From NCBI GenBank assembly GCA_030374765.1, contig JARGXX010000007.1:767402-831401 (forward strand): DNA of 64,000 bases, written 5' to 3'. A model generated the notes under the pieces. It saw only the letters and a list, made by a program, of their open reading frames with translations. It did not search any database and was not told the origin of the DNA. The translations under genes and the position numbers were made by a program. This DNA comes from Agarophyton chilense. Its lineage: Eukaryota > Rhodophyta > Florideophyceae > Gracilariales > Gracilariaceae. This document shows, in pieces, positions 33,040 to 45,364 of this stretch (its first letter is position 1; every line of letters starts with the position of its first letter).

Positions 33040-33540
33040 GGGATGACGCTGTCATAAATCTGTCGTCCTCATGGGCACCTGCAGGAGCGAAAATGGGACT
33101 AGGGTCCCCCGAGGAGCCATCCGGACCACCCGAACCCTAGCGAGCTGAGCACGCTTCTTCGGCGGGGATTCTCCTGAGGAACTATATTCACCATGGGAAA
33201 CCTCCCGGTCACTCAAATTGGGACCGTACCAGGCATTCAAGTCGGCAGTAACTCTTTGGGACATCAACTGCGCATTCTGCCGTAGGATATTGACCATAGC
33301 GGTCTAAGATCGTGACCCTGTTGGACAACCGCGGGGTAGCGCACCAAGCGACGCGCCCAGGAGGTAACATTCCCAAGGACTGTCGCAATGTCCATCAAGG
33401 CAGTAATACCAATGGCACGGCAGAATTAAATGACGCACTGCCCGCGGATTCCGTCCGATTGTATGGTCATAGCGGTCCCAGGGGCGTTCATGGGCCACTT
33501 GGTATGCAGAGGAGCTTCCCGCTCGGTCGTTCGAAGCCAT
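33040..33540 (-). pseudogene. Antisense ORF remains in G-2 3' region, internally deleted
   Basis: The ATG at 33540-33538 starts MASNDRAGSSSAYQVAHERP, clearly the same protein as the antisense frame of G-1 (identical at most of the first ~40 residues). Around 33420 it jumps to the equivalent of the C-terminal block, and at 33297-33052 reads QRVTADLNAWYGPNLSDREVS and the basic PPKKRAQLAR. The middle 350-400 residues present in G-1 are missing. Function unknown. Confidence 0.55.
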
Positions 33541-34153
33541 TGTGCCGCTGCTCACAGGTTGGTCCGCCGGAAAACGGATATGAAAACCGAAGGAAGCGAC
33601 ATAGTCTTGAGGGAGAATGGCATATCGGACGGGCTTATAAGGCGATCGCGGCATTGCGCCCGACTAATGGAGGAATACCGCGAAGGGAAGAAAGAAAGAT
33701 GAAACCGAATCGTGCAGGATGACTGACGTGACCTTGAATGGAGGAAGCGCACACCCTTGTTCACGGCGAACAACGCGCGCAGGGTCGCCAAAGCAATACT
33801 GAAGGATAGAAGAAGCGGCAAGGAACCCCCCCCAGCGCGCACAAAGTACCTTAGGTCAACTACTTTCCAACCAGGCGCCAAGGGTCAGCTCTGACGCACT
33901 GGTACCCCCGAGGATGGTGGCGATGCGACTCCCCGTCGCGCCCTCTGGTAACGAGAACAACTAACCACTGGATTGGTCATAACATGCCGACATGTCGGGC
34001 ACGGCATCGCTCGTGTCTAGGCCATTAGGACGCTCAGGATCACGACGTTCCGACCCCGAAGGCAAGATCGGAGGTTTACGCATAGGGCAAACTAAAGCCA
34101 GACTCCCAAAAACGTGTGAGGCAATTTGGACTTCGCTGTGACGGTCGAATCGT
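33541..34153. other. Rest of Gypsy 3' region
   Basis: Between the antisense ATG and the polypurine tract. Small frames only; would hold any promoter of the antisense gene. I see no clear TATA box. Confidence 0.4.
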
Positions 34154-34165
34154 AAGGAGGGAGAT
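34154..34165 (+). promoter_or_regulatory. Polypurine tract of G-2
   Basis: AAGGAGGGAGAT adjoining the 3' LTR. Confidence 0.75.
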
Positions 34166-34166
34166 A

Positions 34167-34612
34167 TGTGAAGGAGCGATAATAACGGCTTAGTCCGGTA
34201 AGCCGCCGGGCCGTGAAGGATCTTGCAGGTGACACATTTACGGGTCGACCTCAGGTGGACTCATGTAGATTATTAATTTAATCTAATTAGTGTAATAGAT
34301 TAACACTACAGTGCCAGGGAGATCTCAGCGCCTCGCCAGTACTATTTACTTGGCTCGAGGGACGCTTCTCTTTTAGAGTACGGTAGGCACCGTTAGGATA
34401 CTAAATAACTCTCTTTGGTATATTGGTTCCACCCTTTGGTCTTCAAGCCATCGTTTCCGTAGCTTCAACCTGTAGGACTACGGAGTAAACGCCAGCCCAT
34501 TGCACCAAGTACTCTGGGAGTGCCGCCGTCAAGGATTCGAACCTTAGAACCCGCTCTACCACGCTACCACCGGTCGAGACCCGTACGCTGACCCAACAGT
34601 CATTGCGTTACA
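34167..34612 (+). repeat. 3' LTR of Gypsy G-2
   Basis: 446 bp, TGTGAAGG...GCGTTACA, followed by AGCAC. Differs from the 5' LTR at many positions, indicating an old insertion. Carries the antisense tRNA-like segment at about 34530-34575. Confidence 0.95.
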
Positions 34613-34617
34613 AGCAC

Positions 34618-34767
34618 GTTGCACGTCCAACTATGCATATCCAACGTAGTTATCGATGCTTTTGTTTTGAACACCTCTTTTTCGCAACTACTTCGTTTCT
34701 TTCCGTGTGATAATATACAGAGACATCTTCATTCCCTACAGTCTTTGGTATCTTTTTCCAAACATCT
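34618..34767. other. Short unique spacer
   Basis: 150 bp between the Gypsy target duplication and the Copia-II LTR; nothing recognised. Confidence 0.5.
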
Positions 34768-34961
34768 CCACAAAGTGAGCGCAAATTATGAAAAGGAAAA
34801 GGAAAAGAAAGAAAAAGACGAGAAGGAAACGAAAGTAAAAGAAGAAAAACAAATGAAGGTAGTCAACCTTGCCAATTTACTATGGTCGTCGGCGACTATC
34901 ATTGACAACTATAACTACCTTGCACACACTTCCACCGCCGGTGCTGACCGTCGGCGGGTCA

Positions 34962-35634
34962 TCACAACGTGAACGCAGGTTAGGTAAAGGAAAAGGAAGA
35001 AGAGGGGGAAAAGACGAGAAGAAGAGAAAATTAAAAGAAGAGAAACAAAGGAAGGTAGTCAGCCTTCACAATTTACTTCGATCGTTGGCAACCGTCATTG
35101 AAAACTATATCTACCTCGCACGCAGTTCCGCCGCCGGTGCTGACCGTCGGCGGGTCACCCACGTCTCACACCTTGCCACTGTGCGACGAGGAGTTGCGCG
35201 CCAAAACAATTTCAAACATGAAGCATATCAAATAAAAACTCAAAAAATCATCCAAAGTGGTGCGCCAGTGCCAACCACCCCGCGCAGCCCAGATTCGGCT
35301 GTTACGGCCAAACCCCGTATCCAGCCCACATTCGCACATTCTCTCCAACTGCATAGCCCGTGCTCATTCAGCGCTCTCGTCCAATCAAATCGCTCCACTT
35401 GGGCCGAAGCCCCAACACGCCCCATTAGAACCAGACCACTTGTCCATACCACGTTGCATGAGGGCATTTGCAGTAGCCAATCAGATGGCCGTTTCACGTT
35501 GAGATTGAGATGAGGCGCATATGCGTTTTTCCGCGGAGGGTGCCCAAAAGTGCCCATGCTTAAATCCACTTTTTGTTTTCCACTATTTCCAACACTCCAA
35601 AGGGCTTGGGGGCACAGTCGACCAAACCTCAACA
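34962..35634 (-). repeat. 3' LTR of Copia-II copy II-3
   Basis: TCACAACG...CCTCAACA on the plus strand. Differs little from the partner at 41536. Confidence 0.95.
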
Positions 35635-38600
35635 CTCCTCCTCGACTGGTCGGCCAAGTCCAACACGGTCCACGTTATTGTTGTGAAGACCTGGGCCAAG
35701 TGGTTTAGTTAAGAAGTCCGCATCATTGTCTTCACTTGGAACGTACGTCACATTGATGTGACTATCCTTGACTAGTTCCCGAACGAAGTGCAACTTAACG
35801 TCAATGTGCTTAGCGCGACCCGACGGACAGCGTTCACCAGTTGCCCAGTCAATGGCGCACTGGTTGTCCGAACGAATGGGCACAGCACCTTGCACTTTCC
35901 ATCCAATCTCCTTAAGCACACGCTTCAACCAAATAACCTCCTGACACGCAAGCGTCAAAGCATAATACTCGGCCTCGCCGGTAGACAACGCCACCGAAGC
36001 CTGTTTTCTTGCGCCCCACATACATGTCGCTTTGCCAAGCTTCACTAAGAAACCAGACATTGACTTGCGATCACGCGTGTCCGCAGCGTAGTCAGAGTCA
36101 ACGTACGCCTCCAGTTTCACCATGCCAGAGTGATAGTGCACACCATGTTCAGTTGTACCGCGAAGGTAACGAAGAACCCGCTTTTCCGCCTTGTGACAGT
36201 AGGCCGTGGGCGATTTCTGAAAACGAGCCAAGATTAGGACGGGTGCTAATATATCCAACCGAGTTCTCAGTGCCAAATACAAAAGCGATCCAATGATCTG
36301 CTGGTACAGCTGAGTATCCTGGATGGATTTGTCTTTCTCAGATGTCCACCCGGTAAAAAAAGATTCTACCATAGGGCTGCATGCCGGCTTGGATCGTTGA
36401 AACCCGAAACGGCGCAACACGCTTTCCGTGTACAGTGACTGACCAAGATACAGCGACACAGGTCGACCATCTGAATCTAAAGTCCATTTGAATTCAACGC
36501 CGAGGTACAAGATCACTTCGTCCGCAACACGCAGCTCGTAAAACGACTTAAGCTCCTCCAAAATCGCATCACGTTCCATGGCAGAAGTTGTGAATATTAG
36601 CAAGTCATCCACATAAACTAGCACGAACGCATCCTCATTGCTCTCGTTTTGGCGGCGAAACACGCAACGTGCACTCGGTAACTCTTCAAAACATATGCTT
36701 TTCATATCCTCGCATAGTTTTTTGTGCCATGCCAAGTGCGCTTGCTTCAGTCCATAGATAGCATTGAGCAATTTGAAGCATCGTGAAGTCACGCCAGGTA
36801 TACCTCGAGGTGACATGATCCACACATCTTCCTCAAGTTCGCCATTGAGAAACGCAGTCTTCCCATCCACCTGTACCACATACATGCGCAAGCATAACGT
36901 CAGATACAAGAATATGCAAACCAAAGAGAACGAAACAACTGGTGCATAAGTCTCCATGTAGCCCTGGCCATATGTTTGGTGGTTCCCACCGGCTACAACA
37001 CGAGCCTTGAAACGTTCAACTGACCCATCAGCATTGCGCTCTACCTTCAGTATGACGTGAGTTGGTAGTGGTTGTGAAGCAGGAGAGTCATCAGGTTTCC
37101 AAGTTTGCTTCGACTCCAATGATGAAAACTCTTCATCGACGGCTGCTTGCCACATGGTACGCTCCTCCGCACTGGCGGACATTGCCTCCTTGAGTGAGGG
37201 CTCATCACTAGTAGTGACTTTGACTTGCGATGTACAGTGAGCAGACCCTGCCATGAACCACCTCAGAGGTTGACGGCGCGTGCGCCGCGGGTAGCGTGGT
37301 TCGGTATCGGCGTTGGCAGATGTATCAAGGTCATCAGCAGCACTTTCGTCATCACTTTCGGAATCCTGTGCATCGTCTTCATTGCTGCCGGAGTCTGACT
37401 CCGACTGCCTGAGTGCTGGAATCAGGTGCGAGGATCCGTCATGAACCACCTCCTCCTCAACATTATCGACGGAGAAGGTATCCGATTCGTCATCAATGCT
37501 ATCACATAATCCCATATCAGAGCTATAGTCAGCATCTGACGCACTTTCATCATCCATGTATTTGGCAAGATATGATGCGCCAGGGAACTTGGATTCATCA
37601 AAAGTAACATGTCGTGACTCAATAATACGCGGAGTACCGTCATTATCAACGACGAGTACCTTGTACACACCATGCTCAAGAGTCTCAAAGTACACTCCCT
37701 CAAGTGCACGAGACTCGAACTTGGGTCCACGCGGAGTCCTTAGCACGAATGCAGTGCATCCAAACACACGCACGTGCTTCAACAAAGGTTTATTTCCAGT
37801 TACCAGAAAGTAGGGACTGTTGTTAACAGTAGAATGTTGCACTCGATTACGCACAAAGATAACATGTTTCAGCGCATATGGCCACAAACATTCTGGTAGA
37901 TCGGCTTGGATCAGCAACGATCGAGCAGCTTCCACCATGGTACGATTGATGCGCTCAGCTATAGCGTTGTGTTCGGGGGTGTATGGAGCAGAGAAAGAAG
38001 TGAGGCCATGTTCTGCTGCCAAGTTCTCTTGCAGGGCAATATATTCTTCTGCACCGTCCGAGTGCAAACTTTTGATATGCACTCCTCCAAGCTGCTTAAA
38101 CTTTGCCGCAATACCCACAAACACATCACTAAGAGCACTGCGATGGATCACCAGACCTAGGAACACATACCGTGAGTGATCATCGAGGAATGTACATGCA
38201 TATTGAAACTTGTCCGGAAAAGACTTTTCCAGAGGACCTACAATATCCGAGTGCACAATGTCACCAACCGCGGATGCATGTTCAAAGTGACCTGGGAACG
38301 GAAGCTTATGAGCCTTGCCAAGTCGACATGCTCGGCATACCTCCTCCATGTCACACAAGTGCGGCACTCCATCTGCGTACTTCTGTACATGTTGCAGATC
38401 ACGTTGGTTGATGTGAGCCAGTGGTCGGTGCCACAGTTGAGTCTCCGTAGACTCAGTCGAAAGCGCAAGTTCCACACCAGCATGCCCTAAAGGTTGAGGC
38501 AGTGTGTACATGCGAGATACCTTGTCACGATCACCAATGCCCACCTCAAAACCATTTCACTCTAGCGTCAAACGTACACTGTGACGACCGAAGAGCGACT

Positions 38601-39930
38601 CAATACCTTTGTCGGCCAAACACCCGGTTGAAACCAAGTTGTATCCCAGAGCGGGGGTCAGTAGGGCATCACTCAGACGCATGTTCGCATTGTCCAAAGG
38701 AATGATCACCTCTCCGCGTTGTTTAGATACAACAGATGTGTTATCGGCAAGCATCACTGTCCTTTCGTCGCATGGTTCAAGTGAACCGGGCACGAACGCA
38801 CAAACAGAATGGAAGAAATGTACTGTCGCACCGCTGTCTGCGTAGGTACTCAGGTCATTCGGCCGAACTATAGTGGTCCTTTCCACAGTTGCACCAGCAA
38901 TTTCGATTTTGCCAGGCTTTCCAGAAGACTTGCTCGAGGCGCTTCTACCACTACTGCCACCCATTCGCTTGGGTTGTGGCGACAGTTTATCGAGGATACT
39001 CTGCGGCAAGTGGTTGTCCGGGTTGTCCGGATTCATAAAGCAACGATCTTTTGTGTGCCCATCGCGATCACAGAAGTCGCAATGATGTCCATTGCTCGAT
39101 CCAGAACGATCAAATGATGATGATCACAAGGCGGCAGCAAGTGCACGAGCAGTAGAGTCAAAGTCGGAGTGACCACCAGACTCCTCATCTTCGTTGTCTG
39201 CACTATTGCGGGTACGATTAGTCGATTCAAAATGTCGACCAGATTTTTTCCTGCCCTTCTTCTTGCGACGTGAACTACGTCCAGACGGCCTTGCAGACAC
39301 CTGTTTCGCGTTGTATTCATCTATGAGGGTCGTGGCCACGTAGTCCCATGTAATCTCAGCGATATCCTTGGTTCGAAGAGCTGCAGCAGTAGACTCCAGT
39401 GTGCAATTGGGATCAATAGAAGCAAGTAACATGGGAGCTTTGTGCGACTCCGGTACTGCCGCATCCTTCCCCATGCGCTCTAACTGAGCAAATAACGCCG
39501 TGTACTGGTCCACATAGCCTGACATATTCTGACCATTGTATCCCATACGGAATAGTTGAGTCTGCACAGCAATTCTGGATACATTACGATTGGACGCATA
39601 CCGTGCATCAAGTAGTGCGAGCATGCGCGCCGGGTCGTCGTCGACATCCATGACCACACAAAGTGGCGCATCACCCAAGGCGCATATTATGATTCCACAT
39701 GCCTTCTCGCGCTTGGCGACAACTCGAGCGCTATCAATAGCGGTATCCGATGTTGCTTCAGTAGTTGCTGAATACGCAGAATCGGATTCCACAACGTTCC
39801 ACACACCTTTAACACGGCATGCAGCACGAAGGCGATGGCGCCATAGGGCATAATCATCACCACGCCTTCCATGAAAACGAGGGATTTTCATCCCGGTAGT
39901 ACTTTCGGATTCCATTTCCGTGTCCGACAT
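35629..39930 (-). pseudogene. Copia gag-pol of II-3, two nonsense codons
   Basis: Collinear with the 1433-residue polyprotein of II-5. ATG at 39930 (MSDTEMESES). A TGA at 39126-39124 replaces an Arg codon (AGA in II-5) just before the CCHC knuckle, and a TGA at 38559-38557 replaces a Ser codon (TCA). Otherwise protease, integrase (including HSDIVGP, HSDGAEEY, AIAERINRT), RT with YVDD, and RNase H are open. It shares VDGKTAF with II-4 where II-5 has VDVKTAF. As in II-5, the last codon and stop lie in the 3' LTR. Confidence 0.93.
35635..35643 (-). promoter_or_regulatory. Polypurine tract of II-3
   Basis: GAGGAGGAG in element sense, next to the 3' LTR and within the last codons of pol. Confidence 0.75.
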
Positions 39931-40829
39931 ATTTCAGTCTGTTATCCACGAAGCAGATAGAACGGAACCAAACCAAATTAATTAGTAGAGGGAAGCAGAG
40001 TGAGGGACTCAATGCCTTGGGAAGTTTAAGAAAAGGGCCACAAGCAGTGATGAATTCGTGGCCGAGCTTGCCCGAACGGAGTATCCCAACTCAAACGTTC
40101 GACAGCGAGGACGACAGCGGAGACTTTTGACGTAGCCTGCAACGCTCACCGAGACGCGTCTCGTACGCGATCACAAGCGGAGCTCGGGTGCTCCCACGCT
40201 TGGAGTATACTCACGGGCAGTGGCAGAAGGCGTACCCGGAACAGACAAACTTCTCGACTTCGGGTTGAAACTTCTTGATTGAACCTACCGAGACTTGCTC
40301 GAGGTAGGCGGGCGCACTGGCGGGAGAAACTACCTCCGCTACCCTAAAGGATGATCCCCTGGACCCTGGTTACTCTCTCCAGGTGAGGTACGCTTTGATT
40401 ACCTACCGAACTCTGCGCACTTCAGAGTCCGGCGCTTTTAGTCCCTACGAGGCGTCCCAAGGAGGGGTGTCGTCAAGATACACTTCCCCCAGTTGACCCA
40501 AGCTAGCCTCTTGCGGGAAAGTAGCGCGGTCGTGCGGTGTAGTACGGTTGCTCCTACACTTCCAAGCCCAATTCATCGACCTCCGTACTCTACGGACGGA
40601 GAGCAGGATTTGGCAGACCTCCCGGTCTCGTGCCAAGGGGGTACTAACAAATGCGATATGTTTTCGCCACCAAGGAGGAAGTCCGCAGGGTAAACGCCTG
40701 TCGCAAAATAAAATAACTTCTTGAATCCAGATGAGCGTTAGTCGTAGATCGCGCACCTGTCGCAGTAGGGAATCTTCTTGAATCCAAATAAATGTTAGTA
40801 GAGCGTGACGTCTGCGAAGAGTCGACGCT
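39931..40829 (-). other. Leader of Copia-II copy II-3
   Basis: About 900 bp between primer site and Gag ATG; contains the structured leader element at about 40285-40455. No conserved protein. Confidence 0.75.
40285..40455 (-). ncRNA. Structured leader RNA element, II-3
   Basis: Same hairpins as in II-5, seen on the minus strand: CCTACC/GGTAGG and the longer CCGGACTCTG/CAGAGTTCGG stem, with the GCCAGTGCGCCCG block. Confidence 0.55.
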
Positions 40830-40842
40830 CTGGGCCCATAAC
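40830..40842 (-). promoter_or_regulatory. Primer-binding site of II-3, split by a solo LTR
   Basis: Plus-strand CTGGGCCCATAAC, then the solo LTR, then ATAACC (41530-41535). The insertion duplicated ATAAC, so the site no longer adjoins its LTR. Confidence 0.9.
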
Positions 40843-41529
40843 TGTTGGCTGTTGACCCTGTGCTGTCACTGAAAAACAAAAGTGCAGGGGAGCATGGGCT
40901 GTTTTGGAGGGTGCCCCTGGAAAAGCGCATATGCGTGTCAGTCGGATCTCAACGTGAACTCGGGCTGTGATTGGCTACTGCAAATGTGCACATGCAATGT
41001 GGTGTGTACAAGTGGTATGGCACTATTGGGTTTGTCTGTGGTACACGTGTGTACGTGGTCTACTTGTACTACTGTGCACGCTGTTCAACATGTCCAGCTG
41101 GTGTACTATGAACACATCTCACAAGGTGTAACGAATGTACTTGGAGAAGAGACGTGACATGTGTATTACAGGAGACTTGGTGTACTGTGCTGGAACGTGA
41201 ATGTGTATGGAGGCGGATTGCAAGTAGTGTGTGCTGGCATATTGAATTTGTGCACACGTCAGTGTAATTATGGGCTGTGCACTGTATATTGCCTTGTTGT
41301 GCGCTGCAATGAACATTGACTAGGGTTAATGTCATGCTTGAATATGATTGGTAGTATTGAGTGTCCCTGCTTTGTAGTCTAGGGTTTACTTTGAGTTGGA
41401 GTCTAGACAGCTGACGTTTTGAAGTAGTATATAAGTGAAAGTTTGAGCGCCTCCAAGTAAATCCAAGCCAGAGCTGGCGAACTTTCCTTTCATCCCTCAA
41501 CCTTTCCTTCAGGATTTTCCTATCCAACA
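40843..41529 (+). repeat. Solo LTR of Copia-I in a primer-binding site, TSD ATAAC
   Basis: 687 bp, TGTTGGCTG...TATCCAACA, flanked by ATAAC at 40838-40842 and 41530-41534. Nearly identical to the LTR of I-2 at 45365, so recent. TATATAAG at about 41430. Confidence 0.96.
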
Positions 41530-41535
41530 ATAACC

Positions 41536-42208
41536 TCACAACGTGAGCGCAGGTTAGGTAAAGGAAAAGGAAGAAGAGGGGGAAAAGACGAGAAGAAGAG
41601 AAAATTAAAAGAAGAGAAACAAAGGAAGGTAGTCAGCCTTCACAATTTACTTCGATCGTTGGCAACCGTCATTGAAAACTATATCTACCTCGCACGCAGT
41701 TCCGCCGCCGGTGCTGACCGTCGGCGGGTCACCCACGTCTCACACCTTGCCACTGTGCGACGAGGAGTTGCGCGCCAAAACAATTTCAAACATGAAGCAT
41801 ATCAAATAAAAACTCAAAAAATCATCCAAAGTGGTGCGCCAGTGCCAACCACCCCGCGCAGCCCAGATTCGGCTGTTACGGCCAAACCCCGTATCCAGCC
41901 CACATTCGCCCATTCTTTCCAACTGCATAGCCCGTGCTCATTCAGCGCTCTCGTCCAATCAAATCGCTCCACTTGGGCCGAAGCGCCAACAGACCCCATT
42001 AGAACCAGACCACTTGTCCATACCACGTTGCATGAGGGCATTTGCAGTAGCCAATCAGATGGCCGTTTCACGTTGAGATTGAGATGATGCGCATATGCGT
42101 TTTTCCGCGGAGGGTGCCCAAAAGTGCCCATGCTTAAATCCACTTTTTGTTTTCCACTATTTCCAACACTCCAAAGGGCTTGGGGGCACAGTCGACCAAA
42201 CCTCAACA
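41536..42208 (-). repeat. 5' LTR of Copia-II copy II-3
   Basis: 673 bp, TCACAACG...CCTCAACA on the plus strand, followed by GGTCA. Confidence 0.95.
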
Positions 42209-42692
42209 GGTCACTCACGTCTCAGAGCTTGCCACCGTGCGACGAGGAGTTGGGCGCCAAAACAATTTCAAACATAAATCATAACTAATAAAACCTCCAA
42301 AAATCATCCAAAGTGGTGCGCCAATGCCAACCGCCCCGCGCAGCCGAGATTCGGCTGTTACGGCCAAACTCAATATCAGGCCCCCAATCGCACATTCTCT
42401 CCAACTGCATAGCCCGTGCTCATTCAGCGCTCTCGTCCAATCAGATCGCTCCACTTGGGCCATAGCCCCAACACGCCCCATCAGAACCAGAACACTTGTC
42501 CATACCACGTTGCATGAGGGCATTTGCAGTAGCCAATCAGATGGCTGTTTCACGTTGAGATTGAGATGAGGCGCATACGCATTTTTCCGCGTAGGGTGCC
42601 CAAAAGTGCTCATGCTTAAATCCACTTTTGGTTTTCCACTATTTCCAAGCTTCCCAGGAGGGCGGAGTGGCTGTCGACCTAAATACTCAACA
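42209..42692 (-). repeat. Distal part of the 3' LTR of II-2
   Basis: Resumes the LTR interrupted at 34961; the first 5 bp are the duplicated GGTCA. Ends with a diverged ACTCAACA next to the GAGGAGGAG polypurine tract (42693-42701, minus). Confidence 0.9.
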
Positions 42693-43594
42693 CTCCTCCT
42701 CGAGTGCTCCTCCAAGTCCGACGCGCTTCACATTGTTGTCATGTAGGACAGGCGTCAGTGGCTTCGTAGGGATGTCGTGTCATTGTCCTCACTGGAAACG
42801 TAAATGACGTTTAAGAAAGATTTCTTAACCAGTTCTCGGATGAAGCGCAGCTTCACGTCGATGTGCTTCGCGCGACCCGATGGACAGCGCTCACCAGTTG
42901 CCCAATCAATTGCACACTGGTTGTCCGAACGCACAGGCACTGCTGCCTCCACTTCCAATCCGATCTCACCAAACACACGCACTAACCAAATGAGCTCCTG
43001 CGCGGCTAAGGTCAACGCGTAGTACTCGGCCTCACCAGTAGACAACGCAACGGATGCCGGTTTCCTTGAACCCCAAACACATGTGGCCGATCCAAGCTTC
43101 ACCATGAATCCCGACATGGACTTGCGATCCACCTGGTCTGTAGCAAAGTCGGAGACAACATACACGTCCAAGTCGCAAGAGCCAACGCAGTAGTGCAGAG
43201 TGTGCCCAGAAGTGCCTCGTAGGTAGCGCAGCACGCGCTTTGCAGCCCTGTGACTATAGGCCGTTGGTGATTTCTGGAAGCAAGCCAAGATAAGCACTGG
43301 CGCAAGTATGCCCAGGCGAGTGCGAAGCCCCAACTAGAACAGCGATCCAATGACTTGCTGGTACAACTGCAGGTCCTGGATAGACTTATCTACCTCAGCC
43401 GCCGACCAGGTAGAGAATGACTCCACCATTGGTTTGCACGCCGGCCTCGATCGTACAAACCCAAATCGTCGCAACACGCTTTCCGTTTACACAGACTGGC
43501 CTAACGTCCGCTGGAGAGGGCGACAATCGGCATCCAAAGTCCATTTCAACTCAACACCGAGGAATAGACTCACGTCATCAGCCATGCGAAGTTC
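42693..43594 (-). pseudogene. Copia-II RNase H of II-2
   Basis: The minus frame 43333-42755 covers RLGILAPVLILACFQKSPTAY through RNase H to SSEDND. The first catalytic motif reads VYVVSDFATD, codon GTC, where II-5 has VDSDYAAD (GAC), so the first Asp is lost. LSTGEAEYYAL and VRSDNQCAIDWATGE are kept. A stop at about 43334 and another near 43595 isolate it from RT, and the frame fails after EDND by a frameshift near 42780. Confidence 0.88.
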
Positions 43595-44792
43595 TTAGAA
43601 AGACTTGAGCTCCTCCACAATTGCACTCCATTCGATGGCACAGGTGGTAAAAATCAGGAGGTCATCAACATACACCAACACGAAGGCATCCTCATTGCGG
43701 TCATTGCGTCGGCGAAACACACATGGGGCACTGGGTAATTCTTTGAAACCCATGCTTTTCAGGTCTGCGTCTAGTTTCTTATGCCATGCCAAGTGTTCCT
43801 GCTTGAGCCCATAGATGGCCTTGAGCAGTTTGAGGCAGCGGGAAGTGTTCCCAGGTATGCTGCGAGGGGACATGACCCACACATCTTCCTCAAGCTCCCC
43901 ATTGAGGAACGCCGTCTTCACGTCTACTTGAGCCAGAAACATGCGCAAGCACAACGAGAGGTACAGAAAAATGCGAACCAGGGTGAACGACACCACTGGG
44001 GCATATGTTTCCAAGTAGTCCTCACCATATGTTTGGTGGTTTCCGCCAGCCACCACACGAGCCTTGAAACGTTCAACTGATGCATCGGCATTGTGCTTCG
44101 CCTTTAGAATGACATGCGTGGGCAGTGGCTGCGAGGCAGGGGAGTCGTCTGGTGTCCAGGTATCCTTGGACTCCAATGATTCAAACTCGGCGTCAATGGC
44201 TCCTTGCCACATATCACGCTCCTCCGGAGTGGCGGACATGGCCTCCTTCAGTGTTGGTTCATCGCTGGTGGTGACGTTGATGTTCGTAGTACACTGCGCA
44301 GATCCAGCCATGAACCACTTGGGCGGTTGACGACGAGTGCGACGCGGGTACCGAGGTCCCTGATCGGGTGTGGAGAATGTGTCAGGATCGTGTGAGGACC
44401 CTCCATCATCACTATCGGCGCCGTCCACATCGTCTTCGTCACCATCAGAGTTGGAGTCGGACTCCACCGACAGAGGTATGGGGTCTTGTTGCTGGTTTGT
44501 CTGGTCTTCGAAGTCCACTACATGGACAGAGAAACCTTCCGAGACATCACCAGTAGTCTTCTCAGAGCCCATCAGTGACACATAATCATCATCCGACGCA
44601 CTCTCGTCATCCAAATAGTTGGATAGATCTGGTATGCCGGGGAACCTAAACTCATCAAAAGTCACATGCCGGGACTCCACAATGCGCGGGGTATCATCAT
44701 CACCAGTGACTAGTACCTTGTAGACACCATGCTCAAGAGTCTCCAAGTACACTCCCTCAAGTGCACGCGACTCGAACTTGGGTCCACGAGGG
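43595..44792 (-). pseudogene. Copia-II reverse transcriptase of II-2
   Basis: An open frame from the integrase C-terminal linker (FESRALEGVYLETLEHG) through RYPRRTRRQPPKWFMAGS to the complete RT palm: RFKARVVAGGNHQTYGEDY, QVDVKTAFLNGELEEDV, KLLKAIYGLKQEHLAWH and FVLVYVDDLLIF. The YVDD box is intact. A stop follows EELKSF at 43595-43597. Confidence 0.9.
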
Positions 44793-45364
44793 TCCTGAGC
44801 ACAAATGCGGTACATCCAAACACACGCACGTGCTTCAGTGACGGCCTTTTTCCAGTAACCAAAAAGTAAAGAGTATCATCAACTGTGGAATGTTTCACAC
44901 GGTTGCATACGTATATGACATGCTTCAACGCAAATGACCACAAACAATCAGGTAAGTTGGCCTGGATGAGAAGCGACCGAGTAGCTTCCACCATGGTTCG
45001 GTTGATGCGCTCCGCAATGGCGTTGTGTTCTGGAGTATATGGAGCTGAGAAAGAAGTGTGCCCATGCTCTCCCACCAGTTTGTGCTGCAGTTCAACATAT
45101 TCCGCTGCTCCATCAGAGTGGACACGACGAATTTCTGCTCCTCCAAGTAGTTTCAACTTGGCTGCCACACAGATAAACACATCGATCAGCGCACTGCGGT
45201 GCATCATCAAACCGAGAAACACAAAGCGTGAATGGTCATCCAAGAACGTACTTGCGTACCGGAACCTGTCTGGGAAGGAGGTCACCAAAGGTCCAAGAAT
45301 ATCCGAATGCGCTATGTCACCAACAGCGGCGGCATGTTGGAAGTGACCCGGAAATGGTAGCTTG
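44793..45364 (-). pseudogene. Copia-II integrase core of II-2, cut by I-2
   Basis: From FPDRFRYASTFLDDHSRFVFLG through VHSDGAAEYVELQ and HNAIAERINRTMVEA to VRVFGCTAFVLRT. One base is missing near 44792 (compare the Copia-II norm RTPRGPKFE), shifting it out of the RT frame. On its N-terminal side the sequence stops at the codons for KLPFPGHF, where the LTR of I-2 begins. Confidence 0.9.

Larger units (their letters stand above)
25667..34612 (+). mobile_element. Gypsy chromovirus copy G-2, full length, TSD AGCAC
   Basis: 8946 bp with LTRs 25667-26109 and 34167-34612 and target duplication AGCAC at 25662-25666 and 34613-34617. The internal order is Gag, protease, RT, RNase H, integrase and chromodomain, followed by a 1.3-kb 3' region with antisense coding remains. 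The order with integrase after RNase H is Ty3/Gypsy. Stops and frameshifts occur throughout, so it is not autonomous. Confidence 0.95.
34962..42208 (-). mobile_element. Copia-II copy II-3, TSD GGTCA
   Basis: 3' LTR 34962-35634, 5' LTR 41536-42208 (673 bp each), target duplication GGTCA at 34957-34961 and 42209-42213, lying within the LTR of II-2. Subtracting the 692-bp solo LTR plus duplication leaves 6555 bp, exactly the length of intact II-5. Confidence 0.95.
34768..45364 (-). mobile_element. Copia-II copy II-2, interrupted and truncated
   Basis: Minus-strand element. The 3' LTR is split by II-3 into 34768-34961 and 42214-42692 (673 bp when joined), and the internal region 42693-45364 carries RNase H, RT and integrase. 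It stops at 45364, where copy I-2 inserted inside the integrase/GAG-pre-integrase region. Its pol is closest to II-1. It is the oldest layer of the nest. Confidence 0.9.
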
